Shown piece by piece: positions 1 to 10,805 of a DNA stretch of 64,000 nt. Under the pieces are notes generated by a model. That model was not told where the DNA came from. It was given only the letters and a program-made list of their open reading frames with translations, and did not search any database. Source of the stretch: Stutzerimonas stutzeri KOS6. GTDB taxonomy: Bacteria; Pseudomonadota; Gammaproteobacteria; Pseudomonadales; Pseudomonadaceae. Every line of letters starts with the position of its first letter. The stretch's first letter is position 1. Location: contig NZ_KK020675.1 of NCBI RefSeq assembly GCF_000307775.2, positions 305,547 through 369,546 of the forward strand, given 5' to 3'. A program made the translations under genes and the position numbers.

Positions 1-2
1 TG

Positions 3-719
3 TGCGAAGCTCTGCTTATTGCATCGCCTAAACAGGGGGTGATGTTGTGGCGAGCCCTGAGTGAGGCTCTGATAACTCGTTTCGTTGGGGTGGCTCTAAT
101 TGAAGAAATGACTCAAATGCTCTTTCGCGCACCTGAATCGGAAGAAGTTGAAAGGCTGCTTAAGGAGGTGGTGGATAATGCTAGTAACGATCAGCAACTC
201 TTTGAGGTAGCGATTGCAGCCAGCGTGAACGGCAAAGAGGCGTGGCTGGATCGTGTCATTCAGACTGACGAATCTTCTGGGGTGGTCTGGCGGCGTCAAC
301 GAGCGCAGAAACTGTATGGCTTCAAAAGCGGGAATCCGCTTCTCGATGTTTGGCCTGAGGGGCCAGAAGAGAATCTTCAAATATCACGAAGAAATGAAAC
401 AGCACAATGGCGACATAAAGAAGCCTGCGCGCGCTATTGGTGGAGCTCTTACTGGAAGTCAGAGAGCGATGAGAATGCATTCGCAGCGTGGATTCTCTTC
501 ATGGAATCAGCAGATCGGCGGGCGTATGGCTGGATGAGATTGGAAACAGATGAACTCGATGAGTTCGCTCCCACAATTCAGAGTCGTTTGGCACATGCCA
601 ACTACAATGTAAGCAACTTGAAATCTGCAATTAAAAAGCAGGAGAACCAGCTAGATAGGAAGTTTTTAGGTCGGACAATCATTGAGGGAATTGGTCCTTG
701 GGGAAAAGCTACAGGCTAG
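3..719 (+). CDS. C-terminal part of a large unknown protein, cut by the window edge
   Basis: The reading frame is open from the first complete codon of the window (base 3) to the TAG at 719, so the gene starts upstream; the GTG at 39 is only an internal candidate. The visible 238 or so residues are helical and tryptophan-rich in the second half, around ARYWWSSYW and ADRRAYGWM. No catalytic motif is visible. The tail is reminiscent of C-terminal regions of large bacterial STAND/NACHT-type NTPases of accessory loci, but this is only an impression and the NTPase part would lie outside the window. Base composition is clearly more AT-rich than the core genes to the right, which suggests horizontally acquired DNA. 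Confidence 0.6.
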   Translation, partial: CEALLIASPKQGVMLWRALSEALITRFVGVALIEEMTQMLFRAPESEEVERLLKEVVDNASNDQQLFEVAIAASVNGKEAWLDRVIQTDESSGVVWRRQRAQKLYGFKSGNPLLDVWPEGPEENLQISRRNETAQWRHKEACARYWWSSYWKSESDENAFAAWILFMESADRRAYGWMRLETDELDEFAPTIQSRLAHANYNVSNLKSAIKKQENQLDRKFLGRTIIEGIGPWGKATG

Positions 720-972
720 CTTATTAACGAAATGCGAGTATAGGCTGGGGATGTCTATTGGAGCGGGGGGTGAATAAGCGCTGCTTTCATAGAGCCATTC
801 AACCCTCAGATGCGCTCCTGCGGCTCGACTCAAGCTTGTCCGCTTTTGGCCGGCTTCTGTCACTCCTAATTGGTAGAGCTCAGCTAGTTCCGGGCTGATC
901 AGTGCTTGGACGACGAGCGAGCGGCGTTGCGACACTCAAAGGACAAGTATGTCCATTTCCACACTAGGGAAA

Positions 973-1608
973 CTAGGCCAACTGGAACTGCCCACGGAGG
1001 TGCAGCGCAAGTCGCGATCGCCATCGCTCCACGACCAGCCCCGCTAAGTCTGCCAGGTTGCTGTCAGTTGAATTCATGATGGCATGGACGGCGGAAAGCA
1101 GGTTATCCGCCAAATCTTGTTCGGGGCTCATTCCTAGTGTGCGGATAAGAGTGATTGTGTCTTGCGATTGCCCTGGCGCGCCGCGCCAGTCCTTCGGCCA
1201 CTCGAAGCGGTGTTTATAAAAATTTGCTGCTCCGTTTGCGATCGCGACGTAGCTCAGGCTTGACCTCGAATCGAGATCTGCCTCCAACGACATCACGGCG
1301 TTTTTATTTATCTTCTGTCCGTTTAGCTCGTAGATCCGCTTTACAATCGAAACCGTCTCGGTGATGGCCGCCTGAATAAGTACAAACATGGCCCCGAGCA
1401 GTACACCGACCTCGTCGTACATTAGCTCCGCTGGGTGATCCCAGAATTTGCGCCCCGGATGGCCTATGTCCCGGAGGCGATCAGACCAAGCATCGAGTGC
1501 TTGTTCAGTTAACTCCGCGTGCGATCGGATTACGCTGGAGAGGGGAAACTGATCGAGCTCGTCTTCTAGCTCCTGCACCAATCTCAATATCTGCGTTTGC
1601 TTGTCCAA
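973..1608 (-). CDS. Hypothetical protein, 211 aa, helical
   Basis: A soluble 211-residue protein that I cannot assign. It is predicted mostly helical, with an acidic N-terminus (LVQELEDELDQF) and a central motif ANFYKHRFEWP at about residues 128-138. A Lys-His-Arg inside a helical protein recalls HEPN-like folds, but the defining RxxxxH motif is not clearly present. The ATG at 1606-1608 follows an AGGAGGACATCTTG-like stretch, a strong ribosome binding site. It lies opposite to the truncated gene at the window edge, in the same AT-richer accessory segment. Function unknown. Confidence 0.7.
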   Translation of the reverse strand: MDKQTQILRLVQELEDELDQFPLSSVIRSHAELTEQALDAWSDRLRDIGHPGRKFWDHPAELMYDEVGVLLGAMFVLIQAAITETVSIVKRIYELNGQKINKNAVMSLEADLDSRSSLSYVAIANGAANFYKHRFEWPKDWRGAPGQSQDTITLIRTLGMSPEQDLADNLLSAVHAIMNSTDSNLADLAGLVVERWRSRLALHLRGQFQLA

Positions 1609-1773
1609 GATGTCCTCCTATGCAGATGGGCATCATAACGTCAGCAGACTCCAATGCGCCTCGCTGGATGCGTACAGGGAGACTGTTTCTGGTCGAATCT
1701 GCTCTCCCTGGATGACCGCTCCTGGCCGATTTCTGCCCGTTTCGACAGCCAGGTTTGGGTGGACTGCAGCCGG

Positions 1774-2025
1774 TCATGGCTGACAGTAATCCCCCTGAAA
1801 TAAATACTCGGCGGCGGAACTGAATACATTCGACCAGCAAATAGTGCTTGCGAGAAGCTCTTCGCCTTTCCCTGCCAAAAAAACTTCAGTTGCGTTCGGA
1901 TAGTGCCGCAGCAAGTGCTTTGCACTGGATCTGACATCCTCCGGCAGCTCGACACTTCGTGACAACTCGACCAAAAAATCTCTGGTGTGGATGGCTACCC
2001 TGGTGCGCTCATGCGGCATGGTCAT
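1774..2025 (-). CDS. Small BPSL0761-like protein, 83 aa
   Basis: The frame is open further upstream, but the start at 2025 is chosen because a GGAGG lies 7 bases before it and the protein then begins MTMPHERTRVAIHTRDF. That beginning, followed by a segment ending LLRHYPNA, is what I recall of the small BPSL0761 family found scattered in Pseudomonas and Burkholderia accessory regions. No enzymatic motif, signal peptide or membrane segment is visible. The family's role is unknown to me. It stands alone, 165 bases upstream of (and in the same direction as) the 211-residue gene. Confidence 0.65.
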   Translation of the reverse strand: MTMPHERTRVAIHTRDFLVELSRSVELPEDVRSSAKHLLRHYPNATEVFLAGKGEELLASTICWSNVFSSAAEYLFQGDYCQP

Positions 2026-2466
2026 GCCAAGCCCTCCAAATAATGTTCCAAACCTTGGTTCATAAGGACTAGCAGACCTATATTGGCCAACACTCACATG
2101 GCCTAGCCACTCAGTTCTGTCATATCGACTCATACACCCTGGCATGAGCGGCCCTACGATATTCCTTAGTTTTTATGTACTCGTTCTGGATAAATCTAGC
2201 TCTTAAACTCGCACCAACAAGCCCTCACCAAATAAATATCAGGGATATCTATGCTGGATGTGGGCTTTTGAGTTGAGGTTTAGGACCGCGTATTGGGATA
2301 ACTAATCGCAGAAAGTGCAGTTGTTCCACGAACAACCATTGGTCACCGGGAGAATCAGCGAGTGTGATTCGCTGGGCGGCCGGAAAACCGGCTCGACATA
2401 TCGAATGGGAAATTCGCTCGCGCTCATGGATGCCACACCTGCCCGTCCATCATCTGCTCGGTCGCT
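2026..2466. other. Intergenic stretch between accessory segment and core genes
   Basis: About 440 bases without a convincing gene. The left half is AT-rich and has no open frame with a ribosome binding site. A perfect 7-base inverted repeat sits at 2320-2336 and a GCCGG/CCGGC stem with an AAAA loop at 2379-2392. This is the likely border between transferred DNA and the conserved chromosome, but I see no tRNA gene, integrase or duplicated attachment site. Confidence 0.5.
2320..2336. repeat. Perfect inverted repeat GTTGTTC-CAC-GAACAAC
   Basis: Two 7-base arms separated by three bases form a symmetric site of 17 bp. The symmetry fits a dimeric DNA-binding protein or a short hairpin. It lies in the gap downstream of the TetR gene, not in that gene's promoter. 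What binds it is unknown. Confidence 0.45.
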
Positions 2467-3087
2467 TCAGTCACGCTTGCGCTTGTTGCCCATGCGTACG
2501 CCGATATCCATCAGGAACTGAAAGAAGCCGTCCTGATCCTCCAGCACGTTGCTCCAGAACGGCGAGTGATAGAGCGCGACGGCACCATGCACCAACGCCC
2601 AGGCTGCGCAGTAGTGGAAGTAGGGAGGCACGTCTTCCAGCTTTCCTTCGGCGATGCGCCCCTTGATCAGCTGGGTCAGGTGCTCGAAGTTCGATGCGCG
2701 AATACTGTGCAGTTGCTCGACCATTTCCGGCACCTGATTGCCCTTGACCACCTTCTCTTCGAGGCGATCGAACAACCGATAGCGCTGGGGATCACGCATG
2801 CGGAACTCGAAGTAGGCGCGCGATAACGCCTCCTTGTCGCGGTCCAGATCAGGAGAATGCAACAATCTGTTCAAATCGCGCTCATAGTCGAGCATCAGCC
2901 GCAGGTAGATTTCAGCCTTGGATTTGAAGTGCTTGTAGATGGTGCCTTTGCCGATACCCACCGCATCGGCAATCATCTCGACAGTGACGCTGTCCTCGCC
3001 CTGGTCGAGGAAAAGCTGCAACGCGGTATCGAGAATTTCCTGTTCGCGACGGCGAAATTCGCGGACCTTACGAGGTTCATTCTGCAT
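2467..3087 (-). CDS. TetR/AcrR-family transcriptional regulator
   Basis: A 206-residue regulator with the TetR helix-turn-helix near residues 12-58: the segments ILDTALQLFLDQGEDSVTV and GIGKGTIYKHFKSKAEI are characteristic. The C-terminal two thirds is the helical ligand and dimer domain. It is transcribed away from the aminotransferase at 3162, with a short shared promoter region, so autoregulation or control of that neighbour is possible. By position it corresponds to the regulator I recall as PA2957 in P. aeruginosa. The ligand is not known from sequence. Confidence 0.9.
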   Translation of the reverse strand: MQNEPRKVREFRRREQEILDTALQLFLDQGEDSVTVEMIADAVGIGKGTIYKHFKSKAEIYLRLMLDYERDLNRLLHSPDLDRDKEALSRAYFEFRMRDPQRYRLFDRLEEKVVKGNQVPEMVEQLHSIRASNFEHLTQLIKGRIAEGKLEDVPPYFHYCAAWALVHGAVALYHSPFWSNVLEDQDGFFQFLMDIGVRMGNKRKRD

Positions 3088-3161
3088 AAGAAGGCTGCTT
3101 CGGTGAAAATCGAGACCGCCATTATGCCTAACCGGTCATGAAATGCACGGAACATCCAGCA

Positions 3162-4295
3162 ATGATTCAATTAGATAACGAATTCCCGCAAATAGTCGGT
3201 TTGAGATATCTGAACCACGCGGCCGTCGCACCCTGGCCTCGCCGCGCAGCCCGCGCCGTGAGCGCCTTCGCTGATCAGAATGCGACCCTGGGCGCACGCG
3301 ACTACCCACAATGGCTCACGGTCGAGCGCAGCCTGCGCCAGCGCCTGGCCCGGCTGCTCAATGCGCCGACCAGCGCCGACGTGGCATTGGTGAAGAACAC
3401 ATCCGAAGCGCTGTCCTTCGTTGCATTCGGGCTGGATTGGAAGAACGGGGACCGGGTCGTCATCAGCGATGAAGAGTTCCCATCCAATCGCGTCGTCTGG
3501 GAGGCTTTGCGGCCGTACGGCGTAGAGGTCATCCAGGTCAGCCTCAAGGGAGCCGATCCGGAAGGCGACCTCCTCGCCGCATGCGGACCGCGGGTACGAT
3601 TGATGTCGATCAGCGCCGTGCAGTACGCCAGCGGCATGCGGCTGGATCTCGACCGCCTAGGGGCAGGCTGCGAACAGCGAGGTGTACTGCTGTGCATCGA
3701 TGCGATCCAGCAGCTCGGCGCACTGCCCTTCGACGTCCGGCAAAACCGCTGCGCCTTTGCCATGGCTGATGGCCACAAATGGATGCTCGGCCCCGAAGGG
3801 CTTGGCGTGTTCTATTGCCGCAGCGACCTGCGCGAGCACTTGAAGCTGCACGAGTACGGCTGGCACATGCTCGAGCACGCCGGTGACTACGACCGCAGCG
3901 AGTGGGAGCCGGCACGCAGTGCCAGGCGCTTCGAATGCGGCAGTCCGAACCTGTTGGGCGCCATGGCACTCGAAGCGAGCCTGTCGGTGCTCGAGGAAAC
4001 AGGAATGGAGCGGGTCGCCGCATCGTTGAATACGCGAGTCGACTGGCTGCGCCAGGGGCTGGCCGCACTGGAGGGAGCCGAAATACTCTCGCCCGCCGAG
4101 GAAGATCGACGCTCCGGCATCCTCTCATTCCGCCTCGCAGGCTGGGAAAACGCGGCGCTGTTCGAGCAACTCAAGGCCGAACAAGTGGTCTGCGCGCTAC
4201 GCGGAGGCGGGATCCGACTGTCTCCACATTTCTACACGGCGGAACACGTGATCGAAGAAACGCTCGCCCTGCTTCATGGCCTGGCAGCGCACTGA
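3162..4295 (+). CDS. Class V aminotransferase family protein (PLP)
   Basis: Fold-type I PLP enzyme of the cysteine-desulfurase/serine-aminotransferase class. ADGHKWMLG carries the PLP lysine (about residue 206), IDAIQQLG is the conserved aspartate region, and LNHAAVAP near the N-terminus is the substrate loop. Its 377 residues are normal for the class. The substrate cannot be read from sequence; lyase, aminotransferase or desulfurase activity is possible. An ATG at 3138 would add eight residues; neither start has a strong ribosome binding site and 3162 is preferred because the protein then begins as relatives do. It is divergent from the TetR gene and followed by a small RNA gene. Confidence 0.85.
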   Translation: MIQLDNEFPQIVGLRYLNHAAVAPWPRRAARAVSAFADQNATLGARDYPQWLTVERSLRQRLARLLNAPTSADVALVKNTSEALSFVAFGLDWKNGDRVVISDEEFPSNRVVWEALRPYGVEVIQVSLKGADPEGDLLAACGPRVRLMSISAVQYASGMRLDLDRLGAGCEQRGVLLCIDAIQQLGALPFDVRQNRCAFAMADGHKWMLGPEGLGVFYCRSDLREHLKLHEYGWHMLEHAGDYDRSEWEPARSARRFECGSPNLLGAMALEASLSVLEETGMERVAASLNTRVDWLRQGLAALEGAEILSPAEEDRRSGILSFRLAGWENAALFEQLKAEQVVCALRGGGIRLSPHFYTAEHVIEETLALLHGLAAH

Positions 4296-4375
4296 AGGCG
4301 ATCAATGAACGGGAGCGGTATTCCAAATACGTTTAAAAAGCATGGAAATGCGTCTGCAAACTTGCAGTACAGGGC

Positions 4376-4382
4376 TAATACT
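4376..4382 (+). promoter_or_regulatory. -10 element (TAATACT) of the small RNA
   Basis: TAATACT preceded by a C (GGGCTAATACTT) lies 7-8 bases before the likely RNA start near 4389-4391. There is no good -35 hexamer at the right distance, which fits a sigma-S promoter. RgsA of Pseudomonas is known to be RpoS-dependent, which agrees. Confidence 0.5.
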
Positions 4383-4388
4383 TGACTG

Positions 4389-4496
4389 ACTGGCGAGGCA
4401 ATCCCCCCCACTGCCTCACCAGATGAGGTCGCCAGGATTGCGATTTCATAACTCCTAATGGTCTTGGCCCGGCTTCTCCGAAACCGGGTTTTTTTT
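4389..4496 (+). ncRNA. rgsA: Candidate RgsA (P16) small regulatory RNA
   Basis: A non-coding stretch with clear RNA structure. CTGGCGA (4390-4396) pairs with TCGCCAG (4429-4435) and encloses a GGCA/TGCC hairpin (4397-4400 with 4412-4415), whose loop displays a run of seven C. It ends in an intrinsic terminator (4468-4496). P. aeruginosa carries the RpoS-dependent sRNA RgsA/P16 between the PA2958-type gene and tatD, and here the RNA sits in the matching place except that an amino-acid permease gene lies between it and tatD. RgsA is a stress-related regulator that acts with Hfq; targets are not visible here. The 5' end is estimated from the -10 box. Confidence 0.65.
4468..4496 (+). terminator. 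Rho-independent terminator of the small RNA
   Basis: CCCGG-C-TT pairs with AA-A-CCGGG around a five-base loop (one C-A mismatch) and is followed by eight T at 4489-4496. It points rightward only, since no T-run flanks it on the other side, so it ends the small RNA just before the 3' end of the permease gene on the opposite strand. Confidence 0.85.
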
Positions 4497-4514
4497 GTCC
4501 TGGCCAAGCCAGGC

Positions 4515-5912
4515 TCACGCCGTCCCGGGCTGCAAACGCGTCCGTCGGATCCGGAAGCACAACCAGAGAAAGCCCACCCAGACAGGCATGGCGAACACCG
4601 ACATTCGGATGCCGGGCAACCACAGCATGATGACCAGAATTGCGCTTACGAAGGCCAGGCACAAATAGTTGCTCAGCGGGAACCAGAATGCCTTGAAGCT
4701 CGGCTCCACGCCCTGGCGCCGCATCGCCCGACGAAACTTCAGATGGGCGAGGCTGATCATTGCCCAGTTGATCACCAGCGCCGCCACCACCAACGACATC
4801 AGCAATTCGAGCGCACCTTGCGGAAGCAGGTAGTTGACCACCACGCACAACAGCGTCACCAGCGCCGAAACGGCGATCGCAAGCACCGGTACGCCGCGGC
4901 CATTGATCTTCATCAGGCTGCGCGGTGCATCGCCTTGCTCGGCCAGCCCGTACAGCATGCGACTGTTGCAATAAACGCCACTGTTATAGACCGAGAGCGC
5001 AGCGGTCAGCACGACGAAGTTCAGCAGGTGCGCTGCCGTATCACTGCCAATCAGGGAAAAAATCTGCACGAAGGGGCTGCCACTGTATGGATCGCCCGCC
5101 GAACCCAGTGTCTGCAGCAGTGCATCCCACGGATAGAGCGCCAGCAGCACCGTCAGCGCGCCGATATAAAAGATCAGGATGCGATAAACCACCTGGTTGA
5201 TCGCCCTCGGGATGACGGTCTTCGGATCAGCCGCCTCGGCAGCCGTAATACCCACCAACTCCAGCCCGCCGAAGGAAAACATGATGATCGCCGAAGCCAG
5301 CACCAGACCGCTGAAGCCGTTGGGGAAGAACCCGCCGTGGCTCCATAGGTTGCTGATGCTCGCCTGTTCCCCGCCCTGCCCGCTGACCAGCAGAAACAGG
5401 CCGAGCAGGATCATGCCGATGATGGCTGCGACCTTGATGATAGCGAACCAGAATTCCGTCTCGCCGAAGGCTTTCACGTTGGATAGATTGATCAGGTTGA
5501 TCAGTACGAAAAACGCCGCCGCGGTGGCCCAGGTGGGAATCTCCGGCCACCAGAACTGCACGTACTTGCCCACCGCCGTCAGTTCGGCCATGCCTACCAG
5601 GACGTACAGCACCCAGTAGTTCCAGCCGGAAAGGAAACCGGCGAATCCGCCCCAGTACTTGTGCGCGAAATGGCTGAAGGAGCCGGCGACCGGCTCTTCG
5701 ACGATCATCTCACCGAGCTGGCGCATGATCAGAAAGGCGATGAAGCCGCCGATGGCATATCCGAGGATCATCGACGGGCCAGCGCTTCTCAGTACGCCTG
5801 CCGATCCGAGAAACAACCCGGTTCCGATCGCGCCGCCCAGCGCAATCAGTTGAATATGGCGATTCTTCAGGCCTCGTTGCAGCGGCCCCGTGTGCAGCGT
5901 GTCAGCGGACAT
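4515..5912 (-). CDS. aroP: Aromatic amino acid permease (APC/AAT family)
   Basis: A 465-residue polytopic inner-membrane transporter with about 12 hydrophobic segments. It is very close over its whole length to E. coli AroP, for example RGLKNRHIQLIALGGAIGTG at the N-terminus, LGEMIVEEPVAGSFSHFA and SGWNYWVLYVLVGMAELTAV. It should import Phe, Tyr and Trp by proton symport; the exact choice among AroP/PheP-like substrates is inferred. It is a single gene between tatD and the small RNA. In P. aeruginosa an aroP-type gene instead lies between nqrA and gap, so this copy is a local rearrangement or a separate acquisition. Confidence 0.88.
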   Translation of the reverse strand: MSADTLHTGPLQRGLKNRHIQLIALGGAIGTGLFLGSAGVLRSAGPSMILGYAIGGFIAFLIMRQLGEMIVEEPVAGSFSHFAHKYWGGFAGFLSGWNYWVLYVLVGMAELTAVGKYVQFWWPEIPTWATAAAFFVLINLINLSNVKAFGETEFWFAIIKVAAIIGMILLGLFLLVSGQGGEQASISNLWSHGGFFPNGFSGLVLASAIIMFSFGGLELVGITAAEAADPKTVIPRAINQVVYRILIFYIGALTVLLALYPWDALLQTLGSAGDPYSGSPFVQIFSLIGSDTAAHLLNFVVLTAALSVYNSGVYCNSRMLYGLAEQGDAPRSLMKINGRGVPVLAIAVSALVTLLCVVVNYLLPQGALELLMSLVVAALVINWAMISLAHLKFRRAMRRQGVEPSFKAFWFPLSNYLCLAFVSAILVIMLWLPGIRMSVFAMPVWVGFLWLCFRIRRTRLQPGTA

Positions 5913-5942
5913 TACGCAACCTTATGAACAGGAAGAATGATA

Positions 5943-5967
5943 GCGGCGCGCACCCGGTGCGCGCCGC
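5943..5967. repeat. Perfect 11-bp stem-loop between tatD and aroP
   Basis: GCGGCGCGCAC and its exact complement flank a three-base loop. No T-run follows on either strand, though on the minus strand the next bases are moderately T-rich. It may block read-through from tatD into the permease gene or protect the tatD mRNA 3' end. Confidence 0.5.
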
Positions 5968-6032
5968 GTGGGGCTGGGACTGAAGAGACGGATCATGGCG
6001 CGCCAACGGCGGCTGACGGCATCACGATCGCG

Positions 6033-6818
6033 TCAGCCACAAACCCGCGCCAGCGGAAATAGTCGTTTGAAGTTTTCCGTAGTTTGCTCGGCCAGTGCCT
6101 CGAACGGCACTCCGCGCAGCTGTGCGAGGAACTCGGCTACCTCGCGCACGTATTGCGGCAGGTTGGCCTTTCCACGATACGGAATCGGTGCCAGATAGGG
6201 CGCATCGGTTTCCACCAGCAGGCGGTCAGCGGGTACTTGCCGCGCCACCTCGCGCAACGCATCGGCATTGCGAAAGGTAACGATGCCGGACAGGGAGATG
6301 TAGAACCCCAGGTCGAGCGCCGCCCGGGCCATTTCCCAGTCCTCGGTGAAGCAATGCAGGACGCCTGCCTGTGGCAACGCCGCATCCCGAAGCAATGCCA
6401 GCGTGTCTGCACGAGCCGCACGGGTATGCACGATGACCGGCTTGCCCGTTATGCGAGCCGCCTCCAGATGCAGGCGAAACGACTGTTGCTGCATCTGCGC
6501 TGCGTCAGGCTCGTAGTGATAGTCGAGCCCGGTTTCGCCGATGGCGACGACATGCGGGTGCTGCAGCTCGCCCAGTAGCCAGTCCAGCAGCGGCTGGCTG
6601 CCCGGCTCAAGATCCAGCGGATGCACACCGATCGAGCAATCGACGTCGGCATAACGTTCGGCCAACGCCTTGACCGCCGCCGCATTGTCCGCGCTGACGC
6701 CGATGCACAGGAAGTGCCCGACCCCACGCGCTCGCGCAGCACCGAGGGCAGCGTCGAGCGAGCCGCCATGGGCGCTCAGGTCGAGTCGATCAAGATGACA
6801 GTGGGAATCTACCAGCAT
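6033..6818 (-). CDS. tatD: TatD-family metal-dependent hydrolase
   Basis: A 261-residue TIM-barrel hydrolase of the TatD DNase family. The metal-binding HCHLD motif is at residues 6-10, IGETGLDYHY holds the catalytic glutamate and later metal ligands, and VETDAPYLAP is the C-terminal signature. Relatives are 3'-5' exonucleases or DNases acting in DNA repair, but the YcfH subgroup beside holB has no firmly defined substrate. It is the last gene of the plsX-fab-tmk-holB-pilZ block, a common bacterial arrangement. Confidence 0.9.
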   Translation of the reverse strand: MLVDSHCHLDRLDLSAHGGSLDAALGAARARGVGHFLCIGVSADNAAAVKALAERYADVDCSIGVHPLDLEPGSQPLLDWLLGELQHPHVVAIGETGLDYHYEPDAAQMQQQSFRLHLEAARITGKPVIVHTRAARADTLALLRDAALPQAGVLHCFTEDWEMARAALDLGFYISLSGIVTFRNADALREVARQVPADRLLVETDAPYLAPIPYRGKANLPQYVREVAEFLAQLRGVPFEALAEQTTENFKRLFPLARVCG

Positions 6819-6920
6819 GGAAGGCGCTACTTATCGCAAAAAAAAAGCGATTGTAGAGCAAAAAACCAGTCAAGAGAGCCGGCGCCGCTTAGGCCAAGCG
6901 AGCGCTGCGCAGACCGTGCC

Positions 6921-7277
6921 TCACATCGTATGGGTCGGACGATCCGACTTGAGCGCACCGGCCAGGTAGGTCTCGATCTTGTTGCGTGCGGTGCTGTCGC
7001 CTTCGTTGAACTGGACGCCGATGCCGGCTGCCCGACTGCCCTGAGCGCCTTTCGGGGTGATCCACACGACCTTTCCGGCCACCGGAATCTTTTCCGGTTC
7101 ATCCATCAGGTTGAGCAGCATGAACACTTCGTCGCCGAGCTTGTAGCTCTTGTTGGTCGGAATGAACAGACCGCCATGCTTGATGAAGGGCATGAACGCA
7201 GCATAGAGCACCGACTTGTCCTTGATGGTCAGGGACAGAATGCCGTTACGCGGACCAAGATTTGCTGGCAGGCTCAT
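6921..7277 (-). CDS. pilZ: Type IV pilus protein PilZ
   Basis: 118 residues matching the founding PilZ protein: VLYAAFMPFIKHGGLFIPT near the N-terminus, then a short beta-barrel with GIGVQF. True PilZ does not bind cyclic-di-GMP well because the N-terminal RxxxR motif is missing, as it is here. It is required for type IV pilus assembly through the PilB/FimX system in Pseudomonas and Xanthomonas. It follows holB and precedes tatD, the position it has in P. aeruginosa. The gap to tatD (6819-6920) holds no gene. Confidence 0.93.
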   Translation of the reverse strand: MSLPANLGPRNGILSLTIKDKSVLYAAFMPFIKHGGLFIPTNKSYKLGDEVFMLLNLMDEPEKIPVAGKVVWITPKGAQGSRAAGIGVQFNEGDSTARNKIETYLAGALKSDRPTHTM

Positions 7278-7308
7278 GCAGTGTTCCTAACGAAGATACC
7301 GATCGATT

Positions 7309-9983
<2,675 letters not shown>

Positions 9984-9987
<4 letters not shown>

Positions 9988-10805
9988 GAATCACTCAACA
10001 GGTCGGCGACAACGGATTGCAGTTTACGGGTCAGCGGACCGACCGGCCAGACACGCTCAGCCAAACCTGTCACCGGCCAGACACCGTAGAGGCTGTTGCA
10101 AAGGAAAACCTCATCGGCCTGCAGCAGTTCGGCGTAGCTAATGTCCCGCTCGACGACCGGTAGCGCCAGTTGAGCAGCCCGTGCCATGACCTCCGCACGC
10201 ATGACACCGGCAACGCCACAGCGCACCAGCGAAGCAGTACACAACGTGCCGTCTTCGATCAGGAACAAGTTGCTGAACACGCCCTCGACCACCCTGCCGG
10301 ACACATCGCGCATCAGGCCTTCAGCATAAGCGGGGTCCTGCCACTCGGCTCGTGCCAGCACCTGCTCCAGGCGATTCAGATGCTTGATGCCGGCGAGCAA
10401 GGGCTGCTCGGCGAGACGCGTACTGCAAGGAAAGAGCCGCACACCGGCTTCGGCATGCCGTGGCGGGTAGGCGGGAAGCGGCGCGCCCAGTAGCAGGCGC
10501 TGAGGCTGGCAAGGCTGTGGCGGCGCATAGCCGCGCTGGCCGATGCCACGTGTAACGACGAGCTTGGCGACGCCCTGCCCCAGCAGCTGACAGAAATGCA
10601 CCAGCTCGTTGCGCAACTCGACAGCGTCGATGGTAATGGCGAGACGTCGGCAGCCCTCACTCAGGCGTTGGAGATGCCGCTCGATCAGCAGGGCCCTGCC
10701 GTCCACCACCCTGATCGTCTCGAACAGCCCGTCGCCATAGGCCAGTCCGCGATCATGAACAGGCAGCCCATCGCAGGGCTGCCCGTTCAGCCAGCTCAAT
10801 GTCAC
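9984..10805 (-). CDS. pabC: Aminodeoxychorismate lyase
   Basis: PLP enzyme of fold type IV that turns 4-amino-4-deoxychorismate into p-aminobenzoate for folate synthesis. Its 273 residues include [16 protein letters not shown] at the N-terminus, the PLP lysine in [17 protein letters not shown], and SNLFLIEDG near the cofactor phosphate. Translation starts at a GTG whose bases overlap the TGA of fabF, indicating coupling. The fabF-pabC-mltG order is standard in gammaproteobacteria. Confidence 0.92.

Noticed and set aside
666..935. An 89-codon minus-strand frame in the gap after the left-edge gene
   Set aside because: It overlaps the end of the partial gene, has no clear ribosome binding site and no recognisable homology; the rest of 720-972 shows nothing convincing.
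2146..2466. Possible attachment site of a genomic island
   Set aside because: No tRNA gene, integrase or duplicated sequence is visible on this side, and the other end of the island is outside the window.
6827..6920. Possible terminator in the A-rich stretch between pilZ and tatD
   Set aside because: There is an A-run on the plus strand (T-run on the minus strand) but no stable stem directly before it in the direction of transcription.
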